DNA of 64,000 bases, from contig OW121743.1 in the NCBI GenBank assembly GCA_933228675.1, forward strand, positions 93,745,998 to 93,809,997. Direction: 5' to 3'. Source of the stretch: Stomorhina lunata (Eukaryota; Arthropoda; Insecta; Diptera; Rhiniidae). The notes beneath the pieces are model-generated. The model did not search any database, was not told where the DNA came from, and was given only the letters and a program-made list of their open reading frames with translations. Within the stretch, counting starts at the first letter, position 1. Each line of letters opens with the position of its first letter. The translations under genes were made by a program, and so were the position numbers. Shown here one piece after another: positions 12,474 to 23,873 of the stretch.

Positions 12474-15400
12474 ATGGACAGATAAATATATTTATTTCTG
12501 TTTAAACTTTGGGGATTTACTTTATAAATTTTGAAGATTATCTATCCATCGAAAAAAAAAGTAAAAACTAACAATTCAAAAACTAATTTTAAACACGTTT
12601 AAATCATATTATTAAAATTGTCATATTATTATTATTACAACCAACAACGTTTTCAAAGTCAATATCTTTTCAAGCGTAACAATTTGGAAAATTTTTTTGT
12701 CATATTTTTAAACTAACCAACAAATACACGTACATATTCCCATATACTCCCTCTAACAATTTTCTATGCATTTTATACAGACACACTTACGTATTACAAT
12801 GGAAAACTACATGAAAAATATTAATAGAAAACTACAAAAAAAATAAAATAAAACAAATAACAATAATAATTGCAATTAAATGACAATAAAACAATCTTTC
12901 AACGACAAAATTACAAAAATATGACTGACATGCACATGCAAAAAAAATTGGAGAAAAATACCTACTATTGCATTAAAAAAAAAAACATTTTAAAATAGAA
13001 AATGTCCACTAAATTTTTTTTAGCAAAATTTTCATTTGCAACATTATAAAACTTGGTCAACCTTTAACAATAGAAAACGAAGTTAATAGCGGCAACCAAC
13101 CACATGTACAAATGACAAATGTGGCAATTTGAACAACAACCCAAAATTGTTAGGGTCTAAATAACTTTGAGAACAATTTAAAAAAAGGCTTCATTCGCTT
13201 TTCATAATTATTTAATAATTATGAAAACAATAGAAATTTTCGCTTTTTAACTACGATTAGTTACCAACAACATATTATTATTTTTAAAGCAAAATGAATT
13301 ACAAGGTCCCTTTGCACGTTATGCTTAAATGCAACATATTGACCCAAATATAAACAATCTTTGATTAAAATCATTGATAAACTGATCATTAAATGTGAAA
13401 TTGTTTTAAAATTTGTTACACTTTGATGGGTGAGCACAAAGTTCAATGAGTTTTCAATAAAAAAAGTTTTCTTTGGACTTCGATTTAGAGTAAGTGGTGG
13501 TAATGAGGTATAGTTTGGTAATGTGGTATAGTAATGTGATTTGAGTATCACAAATATCTTTGAAAATGTGGCTAATTTCATTTAATGCGTTCGTAAAAAA
13601 TTACTGTAGTTTGATTTGAAAATTTCCAAAATTTGTTTAACAAAATTTTTAAAAAACATAAAATAGTCGCTTGCAGGTCACATGAAAAAAATCTCAATTT
13701 TGCGTCATCAAGGATGATAAAAACCAATTTTAACAAAATTTTATATTTCATTACTTATAGGTAGCAATATATCAAAAAAAGTAGGTTTTTAAATTTCAAG
13801 ATAATCATATGAATTTATATACATTTTTTCAGATACATATTCAGCTATCCTTGGTGCTACATAAAATGGCCCAAGCTATTTTGGTTCCTGAAATACAGGG
13901 TGTTTTCTATAATTTTAAACTAGAAGCAAATTTTGCGCTGTAACTTTCTTAATAGGTCATAAATTATACTTTTTTAAATTTGTATAGTTAGATAAGTGTA
14001 AAAGATTTCATCACCATAAAAAAAACATCAGTACACTTAGAGAAAAGATATGTATAAAAGATAATGCAGGAGTGAATAAAGTATAAAATTTGCATTTAAA
14101 ATGGCACAAAAGCGGATAAAGATTTTGAGACCAAATTCTACGTACAGATAGCTACTATCGATATCTAAAAATTTGATATGGCGCTTCCCTATTAAATGTT
14201 TGGTTCTTCGACAAATTGAGAAAAACTAACAAAAAAAAATAAAAAAGGGTAAAAATTCTGCATTTTTAATATTTGTCTTCCTATAACTCATTAACTAAGA
14301 AACGCATCGAGAAGCGCCATATCAAAATTTTAGATAAACATGTTCTTAATATATGTGCAAATTTTGCGAAAAAAATACATAGTCATTTTTGTGCCATTTA
14401 AAAAACAAGCAAGCCTATTTGTGTCATTTTTCACTTGTTCACCTTCGAAAGACACATTGATGTATAAGAACAATGTGGTACTTAAAGGTATATTGCTCAA
14501 ATTCACGAACAAATATCCTGAGGCTTACAGTGAAGCAAAAATAATACACGATTAAATCGCGACCATTGATTTTCTTCTTCATCTTAAAGTGTGTATACAG
14601 CCTACTTTGAACCTCTTAAATGCGTAAAATGTAACAAGACAACAGTGGCTTCTGATCGTTTTGTGTTCTAGGAAACTAAAAATTAAATATTTAGTAATAT
14701 GGACACTTGCCACCAAAAAAAAGTCCGACGAAAAAAATGTATTTAATACCTCATCGATTTACAGCGATTATATTTTTTAAAAGTAGAGATGGAAAATTAA
14801 ATGGACTTAAAAAACAAATTAACATATTAAGAAACTAACCAATTTCGCGATAAAAAAATCTGGCTAACAAGATTTTTGCATATGGATGCTGAAGTTAAAG
14901 AAAAGTTAAAAACTTTCACTTTAATATGGAATTTAAGCCATACCCTTTCTTATTACAAAAACATTATTTGTACTTCTAATATTGTAAACAGTGACTAAAT
15001 TTTACACAAAATTTTAAAACAATCGTTCAAAAAAGTATCAGAATTGGTATACTATTAACTACTTTTGCCCCTAGAATTCTTATTTTTTGTCGGAATTTCA
15101 TCGCAGATATCTCTTTTGAAAGTTTTTGAAAGCATCTATTTTTGTGTTTTTAAAAATGCTACAAAAGATTGCCGCAAGGCGGCGGTATTGACATGTTTAT
15201 TACAAATGTATCAAATACATGTTATTTAGATCTTTTTCGATGTTGGTATATTCAGAAAAAAGTTAGACTAAATACTCCTGAACAAAGTCGCGGAACATTG
15301 TCAAACCAAATTTTTAACTTTTAATTATTAAAAATGCGATTTTCATATGTAACCTAAAAATAGCGCCATCTTTAACAGAATTCAGAAACAAAAAAGTTGT

Positions 15401-15571
15401 AAAATAAACATTATTTTTATAATCCCAGAGATTCATTTTCTCCAATAAAAAAGTTCTTTTTCGCAAAAAGCCGTTTTTGATATATTGCTACTTATAGGTC
15501 TAAGATAAGTAAAAAAATGTAAGAGTAGAAACAAATTTAAATGAAGAATTTTTTGGGTAAATTTATCTATG
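12474..15571. other. AT-rich non-coding DNA with inverted repeats
   Basis: No gene supported. A 106-codon minus frame at 13261-13581 has no recognisable domain and sits in sequence with no splice or codon signals, so it is not called. A near-perfect inverted repeat lies at 14159-14336 (separate entry). CTTATAGGTAGCAATATATC (13756-13775) recurs inverted near 15475-15500, so an old element may span this stretch. Confidence 0.4.
14159..14336. repeat. Inverted repeat around GATATGGCGCTTC
   Basis: TATCTAAAAATTTGATATGG followed by CGCTTC (about 14160-14186) is repeated as its reverse complement GAAGCGCCATATC plus AAAATTTTAGATA (about 14310-14336). The arms are ~26 bp and separated by ~125 bp. They could be arms of a small hairpin MITE or of a structured RNA; the sequence alone does not decide. 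Confidence 0.6.
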
Positions 15572-15920
15572 TAAGTCATCAAGGACCGCCGTGGTATAGC
15601 AGGTTAGTCATCCGTCTAGTATACCAGAGGTCCCAAGTTCGATCCCTGGCCACCCCCACTTGAAAAAAAAATTAATTCTTAAAAAAGCGACCTCATAACT
15701 CAGATAGCCACTAGTTATTGACTTATTATTATTAGAGTTATTGACTCTATGTAAAAACTTCTCTAACTAATGCATTTGCCGTTCGAAGCCGGAGTTAAAA
15801 TGTAGGTCCCTCTCAATGAGTCTAAAAATAGAATCGGATGCAGCTTATTGTCTGAGAGAAGTACCACTTGTTCCAGTTGGAATGTTGTCGTGGAAATTAT
15901 TATTATTAAGTCATCAAGGA
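15572..15920 (+). mobile_element. tRNA-derived SINE with 14-bp target site duplication
   Basis: The insertion body (15586-15906, ~320 bp) is bracketed by a perfect direct repeat TAAGTCATCAAGGA (15572-15585 and 15907-15920). The 5' end is tRNA-like, with an A-box region GTGGTATAGCAGGTTAG and a B box AGTTCGATCCC, and the first ~75 bp resembles a tRNA gene in layout. A tRNA-unrelated body follows, ending in an ATT trinucleotide tail. RNA polymerase III promoter, 3' simple tail and target duplication together define a SINE mobilised by a LINE. The perfect duplication suggests a fairly recent insertion. Confidence 0.85.
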
Positions 15921-16716
15921 AATTTGCGGAAAAAATTCTGTAACTCTAAAAGCGTTTGAGCGATTTATCAGACATCTACTTCGAAAGAATGTTTATTAAG
16001 TCTATATTACAAATTAACGCTTTGGCAAAACCCGTCCCCTTGTAAACGCATTTTTCAACTTTAGGGCCTAGGCGAATCGATCTCAAATTTTCAGGGTTAA
16101 TGTTTTTCACTGAATGACACAATAATCCGACCGGAACTCCTCGAAATTAAAGAAAAGTAAAAAAAAACTACCCTAATGCACATTTAGCATGCGGATGATT
16201 AAATCTATTTTAAATCTGACAAAAACTACAAATTTTCCAGTAAAAAAAACAAAAAGGTATACCAAATTACTCGCACCTTCTTTACAAGTATGACAATCAA
16301 ATACTAATGGGCATATTCAATTAATATGAGATAACATTTTTCACTTTAAAATACAAAAAAAAAAAATTGTATTGAGATTTTTTGACTAAAAGTCGTCTAA
16401 ATCGGCCCATTATTTCGATTATTTCAATAGGACTGTACTCCAATAATTATTTCCATTTAAATTTGAATAGAAGAATCACAGTTGCATGTAGTAGTGTACA
16501 TTTTAGGATGTTCATTTTACTCGACTTTTTATTGTTTAAGTAATCAAAGAACTTGAAAATGTGTTTTTTTAATTGCTCGGAAAATCGATTAATCGTTAAA
16601 AATTACTTGAGTAAAATCCTTACATAAACTTTTTATATTTATATTGTTTATACGAAGTAATGCAACAAATTTTTTAATAAAATTATAATGTTTTATTAAC
16701 AAACAAGTTTAACATA
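15921..16716. other. AT-rich non-coding spacer
   Basis: No gene supported. Around 16560-16620 the sequence CGATTAATCG...ACTTGAGTAAA resembles 22680-22800 (ATTAATCGAG...ACTCGAGTAAA), probably fragments of another dispersed repeat. Confidence 0.35.
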
Positions 16717-18086
16717 TGGGCAAATCCGAAAAACCTTAAACCAAGGACAAAATTTTAAAACTGTCAAAATCGCGTATTTGTGTTTATGGAAAAATTGACC
16801 ATACATTGATCCTTTAGAATATATAATGGATACAATTTTTGATTGCTCCATTCGTGAATGGGAGGTCTTTATTTGCACCCATCTCAAATTTTTATACATT
16901 TTTTAAAATAATAGGTTTTTCAAAAGTTCATAAATATAGCAAATACATCCATTTATGTATCAAGTTTAAGTAGGGGCTTAAAGTCTGCTTAATTTTATAC
17001 AATTAGATGTAAAAGACCCCATCAAAAGTAATTGGAGTGATATAAACAACGTCAAGTAAAAAAGGGCTCACAGTGTGTAGCGTCCGTCACAGAAATAAAG
17101 GTTTTTTTTGACTAGTGCAATTTTTCTTTTTTCTCCAATTGAACTTGGTTCGTAAAGAGAACTTATAGTATGCTTTACATTCTAAAAATATATAGATGTT
17201 TATATAGCACTTTACAGAATAATATATATAAGAAAGTGTGTAGCGTCCGTTTATTAAATACAATATTTACGAACACATATCTGTCTTATTCATAAAGCAA
17301 TAACACTGTATATATCCACAGATTAAATTTAAGATATTAGGTGTAAAAAAAATATCAAGTGGGGCAAATTTGATGCTTTTGAAATTTTATTTATTTTTTT
17401 TTTTTTTTTATTTTTGGGACACTCTAACAGCTATCCGCAGCATTCTTTCGACGAAAAATAAGATGTAAAAAGTGAAAAACTTTAAAAAAATATATGTATG
17501 TAGCCTTTTTGTGAAATATTAAATTGTGCCCAAAAATCGCATTTTTACCGCGAACATAAAAAGGAAGGAGATGAAATTCGGGAACAAATAAAGCCATTAT
17601 TTTCACTGTTTAACGAATCCTTAAAAAAAAATATGAAATATGAATTTTTTCCTAATAACAAACATTCAAGTAAAAACTGTATCGTCCGTCACGTAGCGTC
17701 GGCAACAGTACATTTATGGATTTTTAGGGGAAAATGGAAACTTAGAAATATTTTCTAAAATTTTTCGCAATCTTCTGATTTTTCTCTATCTTTAATTTAT
17801 TTACAATTTTTTTATTACTATGACCGATTTGATGAAAATTAAAGAAACACGTGTAGAAAAAAAGTCACTTCCATTTTTTGTAGCGTCCGTCACAGCACTT
17901 TAAAAGCGAATATCTTTTTCCTCCAAAAGAAGTATGTAAATTAACAAACGCCATTCGATAGCACAATCGATGGGCTAATATTCCCTGAAATCTACGCAAA
18001 GATATCTAGTGTATAACGACAATGGGACACATTTAAGTACAACAAAATTCGTACAAATGTATAGTCCGTAACGCAGGATTTCCCCA
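16717..18086 (+). mobile_element. TIR DNA element, family B, copy 1
   Basis: Ends TGGGCAAATCC and GGATTTCCCCA form an 11-bp inverted repeat flanked by TA on both sides. The interior carries several copies of TGTAGCGTCCGTCAC and variants (about 17077, 17238, 17683, 17881), and a degenerate version next to the right end. The size is ~1.37 kb and no transposase was recognised. Two other copies (23874-24957; 30952-32336, inverted) have the same ends and the same flanking TA. The three copies support a TIR transposon with a TA target; its superfamily is undetermined. Confidence 0.8.
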
Positions 18087-18275
18087 TATGTGACAATCTC
18101 CGAGAAAAGGAACTTAGTGTGTCAAAAAACGAGTTTGGACTTCAGAGAGGATTTTGGTATTTAAAAGGGTGTAGAAAAGACTAAATTTGTTACATCTTTG
18201 ATAAAAATTTATTAAACAAATAAAAACGTGCAAAACAAACTTGGGAAAATCGATAAAAAAAAAAGAAAAATATTT

Positions 18276-19224
18276 ACAGCCTAATTTATAAACAAACTAT
18301 AATAGGTTTTAAAGCTACTATAAGTTAAAATGGGAAAAATTGAATTTATAAAAGGAAAAATATTTTATTAAACTGTTATAACCTATCATAAAATTTGAAA
18401 TTTTTATTGTGGCCTTTACCCAACTATAAGCATACAATAAAAAGTTTGGTTGCTTAAAAATTTGATAATTGCGACTTTTTTTATTTTTAACACATTTGAT
18501 AGCAAACAAAATGATTTTTTATATAAATTTTAATACATTAATTGAAAAAGGAATAAGATTTTTATATTATTTAATACTATTTATCTGCGATTAAAGAAAA
18601 AAGACTTTATAAATGCATTTTTTATTGATCCTTACAACAAATCGATAATTCATTTCTCCTTATTCAAAAATATGTTGATTCTACCTAAAGTAACGCCTTA
18701 CCATATATACATTCATATGTATACTTTCACAGTATATCTTATATTAAATCAGTAGATTGCTTAGCGGCACGATTTTCCAAAATCTTGAAAAAAGTAACCA
18801 GATTGGAGTAAATTTTCTTCAAAATGTTTTTTAATTAAAAAATAATTTTTAATAAGAAAAATTAAAAAAGTGAAAATGACCTGGTCCGATTTGAACACTG
18901 GCATCAATAAAGATACATTTTTTAATGTAATTAAAGAACTAAATAAAAAAAAAAAAAATTTCTTGCTTAATTCTTCACTGAGATTTGAACTCACGACTTA
19001 CGACTGCTAGGCGGAGACACTACCCACTGAGCTACTTCATATACCGAAATTTTTTAAAATTGTAATTTACTTATATAATTTTTATTTGAACAGCACAAAA
19101 TGACAATTTGAAACGTGGTATTACCAACATAAAAGCACAAAAACTATAAAAGTGTGTAATTGTTATAATATGTTCATAACATGTTTATAAAATCAAATTT
19201 TTATTAATGGCTTATTAAACAATA
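18276..19224. repeat. Tandem duplication, unit 1 (~949 bp)
   Basis: This unit begins ACAGCCTAATTTATAAAC and is repeated directly by the next ~947 bp with only scattered differences. It contains a minus-strand tRNA-like sequence near its 3' end. It encodes no recognisable protein; the 63-codon minus frame shared by both units is not family-like. Confidence 0.9.
18966..19040 (-). other. tRNA-like sequence (unit 1), probably not functional
   Basis: On the minus strand, an A-box-like TAGCTCAGTGGGTAGTG is followed ~30 bp later by a B-box-like GAGTTCAAATCTC. The acceptor arms do not pair and the anticodon stem is poor, so this is more likely a tRNA-derived SINE head or pseudogene than a working tRNA. 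An identical copy lies in unit 2. Confidence 0.55.
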
Positions 19225-20171
19225 ACAGCCTAATTTATAAACAAACTATAATAGGTTTTAAAGCTACTATAAGTTAAAATGGGAAAAATTGAATTTATAA
19301 AAGGAAAAATATTTTATTAAACTGTTATAACCTATCATAAAATTTGAAATTTTTATTGTGGCCTCTACCCAACTATAAGCATACAATAAAAAGTTTGGTT
19401 GCTTAAAAATTTGATAATTGCGACTTTTTTTTATTTTTAACACATTTGATAGCAAACAAAATGATTTTTTATATAAATTTTAATACATTAATTGAAAAAG
19501 GAATAAGATTTTTATATTATTTAATACTATTTATCTGCTATTAAAGAAAAAAGACTTTATAAATGCATTTTTTATTGATCCTTACAACAAATCGATAATT
19601 CATTTCTCCTTATTCAAAAATATGTTGATTCTACCTAAAGTAACGCCTTACCATATATACATTCATATGTATACTTTCACAGTATATCTTATATTAAATC
19701 AGTAGATTGCTTAGCGGCACGATTTTCCAAAATCTTGAAAAAAGTAACCAGATTGGAGTAAATTTTCTTCAAAATGTTTTTTAATTAAAAAATAATTTTT
19801 AATAAGAAAAATTAAAAAAGTGAAAATGACCTGGTCCGATTTGAACACTGGCATCAATAAAGATACATTTTTTAATGTAATTAAAGAACTAAATTAAAAA
19901 AAAAATTTCTTGCTTAATTCTTCACTGAGATTTGAACTCACGACTTACGACTGCTAGGCGGAGACACTACCCACTGAGCTACTTCATATACCGAAATTTT
20001 TTCAAATTGTAATTTACTTATATAATTTTTATTTGAACAGCACAAAATGACAATTTGAAACGTGGTATTACCAACATAAAAGCACAAAAGCTATAAAAGT
20101 GTGTAATTGTTATAATATGTTCATGACATGTTTATAAAATCAAATTTTTATTAATGGCTTATTAAACAATA
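19225..20171. repeat. Tandem duplication, unit 2 (~947 bp)
   Basis: Second copy of 18276-19224, in direct orientation and abutting it. Differences are single-base changes and homopolymer-length changes (for example the A-run near 18950 versus 19895). Its end, TTAATGGCTTATTAAACAAT, is the same as that of unit 1, which fixes the unit boundary. Confidence 0.9.
19914..19990 (-). other. tRNA-like sequence (unit 2), probably not functional
   Basis: The same A-box and B-box arrangement as in unit 1, on the minus strand, carried by the duplication. Confidence 0.55.
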
Positions 20172-20296
20172 AGTGTATGATAAATATTGTAAGCTTATAA
20201 GCCAAAATATAAAATTTTTATAAATTGGACCGTAAGTGTATGATAAATATTGTAAGCTTATAAGCCAAAATATAAAATTTTTATAAATTGGACCGT
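20171..20296. repeat. Perfect 63-bp tandem repeat, two copies
   Basis: AAGTGTATGATAAATATTGT... is repeated exactly from 20171-20233 to 20234-20296. It directly follows the 949-bp duplication, so this point has undergone more than one local duplication. Confidence 0.9.
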
Positions 20297-20499
20297 TAAA
20301 TTTTATTTTTCATTTTTAATTTTTCTTAAAACTTTATTTTCACAAAGGAACGTCACATATTACAATAAAAAAACAAAACAAAAATATATTTGTATATACT
20401 TAGTAGGTAGACAGTGTCTCGGCATTATGGATACCTGTAACGATACTTAAGGTATTGATGGCTATATCTGACAGAAATTATTACATCCACAAAAACCCT

Positions 20500-21010
20500 C
20501 TGTTTTCTCTTCCGAATCCTTATTGAATAAAACTTGAGGAAATATCCTTAGTAGAACCGTAAATTCTTTTAAACTTAGCCGAACTATATTTGTGCTTTTT
20601 AACAAGTTTTCTTTCCTTAGCTTTAAGTAGCTGCCCATCTTTTTGAATTAGATAACACTTTATTGTAGTACTTCAGGCTTTATCTATTTGGATGAAACTT
20701 TGGGAAACTGCAGTAATATCCTTGGCAGAGCCGTAAATTCCTTCAAACGTAGCTGCGCTATGCCTGTGCTCCTTGACGTTTCCCTCCTTAGCAGTGTGTA
20801 GCTTAAGTTACCTATTTGCCATCTTAATGAGAAACGCCTCTATCTCCTTATTTGATACTATAGAGCTTTCATCTTCACCTCATTGGATAAAACTTGATAA
20901 AAATTTCCAAGATATTCTTGGTAGAGCCGTAAATTATCTAAGCTTTTTCTCAGCTTCTTCACCAATTTCCTCTAATAAGCTTCGAGAGCTTAGGATTCTT
21001 TCTCACCTTA
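20500..21010. repeat. Three diverged ~180-bp direct repeats
   Basis: A block with AAACTTGA/GAAACTTTG, then ATATCCTTGG and AGAGCCGTAAATTC, then TTCAAACGTAGC occurs three times (GCCGTAAATT near 20558, 20733 and 20928). It is less A/T-rich than its surroundings. A 115-codon plus frame (20773-21120) crosses it but shows no family features. It could be an old satellite fragment or a decayed repetitive coding region. Confidence 0.55.
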
Positions 21011-21354
21011 TTTTTCTTATTTCGTTCGTTTCCACCTTATTCTATGGCGATGCTGTCAACACTTATCCTACCGAAGTATGTATAATATCTGTGGCAATAA
21101 ATGATAATGGCTTAAGTTGATATAAGTGCTTTTTCATTTTAATACATAATCTTATTGCTTAGATCAAGCTAACTTTCAAGTATAAAATGTCATTATTAAT
21201 AAAACTATTATATGTTAACTATTTTATACAAAACCCTTAATCTTTTAGACAAAGCACTTAATATCTCAAAATACGAAATTTCAACATAAGCTATTATTAT
21301 TTATTGTCACAAATTTGTGCGAATGAGGCTTACACAGCCAAAAAGTTTAGTCGT

Positions 21355-22622
21355 TTTATAGCCCTTAGATTAAAACAAGTAAGAAAGTGCTATAGTCGGT
21401 CAAGCCCGACAATACGATACCCTTCACCACTAAAGTCAAAGTTGTGCTTTTTCATCTATAAAAAAAAATATTTCCTAAATTTTGTCAAAATACGAACATT
21501 TTCTTAAGGCTTATAAATTCAAGCTGTTTTCGTCATTTAGATTTATATGGGGGCTAGGGTCAAATTTAGCAAACTGATTACAGTTTTTACAAAAATTATG
21601 TGTGCAAAAAATAGAGTTAAAACTATCATAATTTTCGGATTTATGAGCGTTTTAGTGATTTTTGTCTCATTTAGTGCGTTTTTAAAGAAGAGTTTGTACG
21701 GGAGCTATGGTCAAATGTGGACCGATTTTAACGAATTTTGGCACAGTGATTTAAGTTTACATATGCAGTATCTGTATATCAATTCCGGGAAATGTGACCT
21801 ATGGGAGGTACCATAAATAATGGACCGACTTTGAGTAGCCATGGTCGCATTATCAAAAAAATGATCTGTGCCAAATTTCATCAAATTATCTTTAGAACTG
21901 CGACCTGTAGTTTGATTACAAGGTTTACATGGGGGTCCAGCCAGACGGACGGACGGACGGACATCGCTAAATCGACACAGAAAGTGATTCTAAACCTATT
22001 GGTATACTAAAAGGTGGGTCTAAGACAAATATTTCTATGTGTTACAAACATCAGCACAAACTTAAAATACCCTTTCCACCTATGGTGGTGAAGGGTATAA
22101 TGATCGCAAGCGACAGGAAAAATATTGATCGTAAGTGACAAAAACTCTTAATTAAACAAAAACGGGGAATGTTTTGGTGCATAACATTTTTGTTTTTTGT
22201 TAGTTTGCTACTTTTGACAAACTAATTAAATTTTTTCCAAATGGTTTAAAAGTTATGGTGCAATATATTGTATGTGAAGTTTTTTAGTTTTACTTTAATA
22301 ACTTTTAAGCTACTGGGCGAATTGTGGCGCAAAATGCAGAAATCGGCTAATGGGTAGTTGGAGTTTTAGACCAATTTTTAAAAACATGTCTATTTTTAGC
22401 ACAGTGCCCTTTACACTGAGCCTAAGTTGAGCACCATTGTATGTTAAAAATATTAGTCCGTATAACTTTGTAAATATAAACCTATCGAAAAGATTTTTAC
22501 ACATTCGACAACTACTTAAGAAAAAATGAAAAATATGTTTACTGTACTACGTTATCTCTAATAGTTTAAGACATATTTAACGGAATTTCGCCTACGATTA
22601 TTTAAATCTAAGGGCTCGATAT
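21355..22622. mobile_element. Family C element, copy 1, split by a family A insertion
   Basis: Ends TATAGCCCTTAGATT (21358-21372) and AATCTAAGGGCTCGATA (about 22605-22621) form a terminal inverted repeat. The rest (22099-22622) is the reverse complement of 26572-27112. A family A element (21376-22098) sits inside, next to the left end. Without it the element is ~540 bp, with CGCAAGCGACA motifs beside the ends. Non-autonomous; superfamily unknown. Confidence 0.75.
21376..22098 (+). mobile_element. Non-autonomous element, family A, copy 2
   Basis: Same start (CAAGTAAGAAAG), left hairpin, internal GGGAGCTATGGTCAAATGTG module, GACGGACGGACGGAC block and right hairpin ending GGTGAAGGGTAT as the copy at 2470-3280. 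It is inserted into a family C element. Comparison with the uninterrupted family C copy at 26572-27112 gives the empty site ATTAAAATG, so at most about 2 bp (AA) was duplicated on insertion. Confidence 0.8.
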
Positions 22623-23873
22623 TACACTCGTACTTTATAAAAATACAAAAAAAAAAGTATTGAAATGTTTTTAGACGAGTAACTCGATTACTCGTGGAAA
22701 ATTACTTAAATAAATCTTTATTTGAAAATAGCAATTTTAATTTACTCAAGCGATAGATCGATTTAATTTTTCCGATTAATCGAGCAAACGTTACTCGAGT
22801 AAACACACCTAGTACATTTCCATTACATTAAACTTAAACTTAAAGGGACAATTTTATTTGGAACACTTATATGTCCTTATATGGTAAGAACTGGACTTCC
22901 TAAAGAATACATTTTTTTTAAATATTGAAAATTGTTACCCAACCTTAGCAAAGCAAATTTCAAAACGATATTAAATTTCATTCCTTTAGATTTAAACAAA
23001 TTGAAATTTTGTGAAAAAATATTAATTTGAAATATCTAAAATAAAACTTTTACTTTTCCCACCAATTAAAGACATAGATAAAAATTAACTTATATTCAAT
23101 TCTAAACTACGTCACAACACTTAGATAACATATTTCCGAAGAAAAAAATGAATATCTTTAAAACTAAAACTACGAAAAAAATATACAAAGTCTCACATTA
23201 TCTAAGTTCAGCTTTTTTTGCTGTTTTGTAATTCTCTCACCTATTTCCGTTCCATTGCCAAAAGGAATTTGATTAAATAAAACTTTTGCGTTTGAATAAA
23301 CATCTAATAGAAAAATATATATGGATTATGCCAGTACTTACATCTAAAAGTTTTACTTTGAAATCTAATATTCACTGATTACCCTACAGACCGTAACAAC
23401 TGTTCTGGGCAAGTGTTGGAGATTAAGTTTTTTTTTGTTTGTTAATTCACATTGAAATTATATTGAGTTTCAATTTTGCTATAATTATTACAATTTTTAC
23501 TATAATTTATTATAATTTGTATTTTAAATGCAATAGCCCAATTCACAATATGGAAAATTTTCATTTTCTGTACCGATTTGCAAATTCTACGATGATAGTT
23601 TTTCGAACATTTGTGTATGTTAACTATAAACCTGCATACATTTGTAATAGGGGCATCTTTCAAGTTCTTTATTAAACATATACCTGATTGTAATATTTTC
23701 GAACATATGCTATAAATTTGATTTAATCTGAATAAAAACTATTTTTTTCGGATATATGTATGACAAATATTAACGGCCATATTTACACACTTTGTAAAAA
23801 GTCCTTTTATAAACACAAACCAGCCCCTAACCAGGTTCATATTTTCGAAAAGTTATCTGATTTATTTCGTATA
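22623..23873. other. AT-rich non-coding spacer
   Basis: Lies between two inverted family C copies. It contains ACTCGATTACTCG/TTACTCGAGTAA motifs (22680-22800) resembling part of 16560-16620. No gene supported. Confidence 0.4.

Noticed and set aside
13261..13581. 106-codon minus-strand frame
   Set aside because: No recognisable domain, no homologous copy in the window, no supporting splice or start context, and it lies in repeat-rich DNA.
18966..19040. Functional tRNA gene
   Set aside because: A- and B-box-like sequences are present, but the acceptor stem does not pair and the anticodon stem is weak; the copy in the second duplication unit is the same.
20773..21120. 115-codon plus-strand frame across the ~180-bp repeats
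   Set aside because: The peptide shows no family features and the frame crosses diverged tandem repeats, so it is not supported as a gene.
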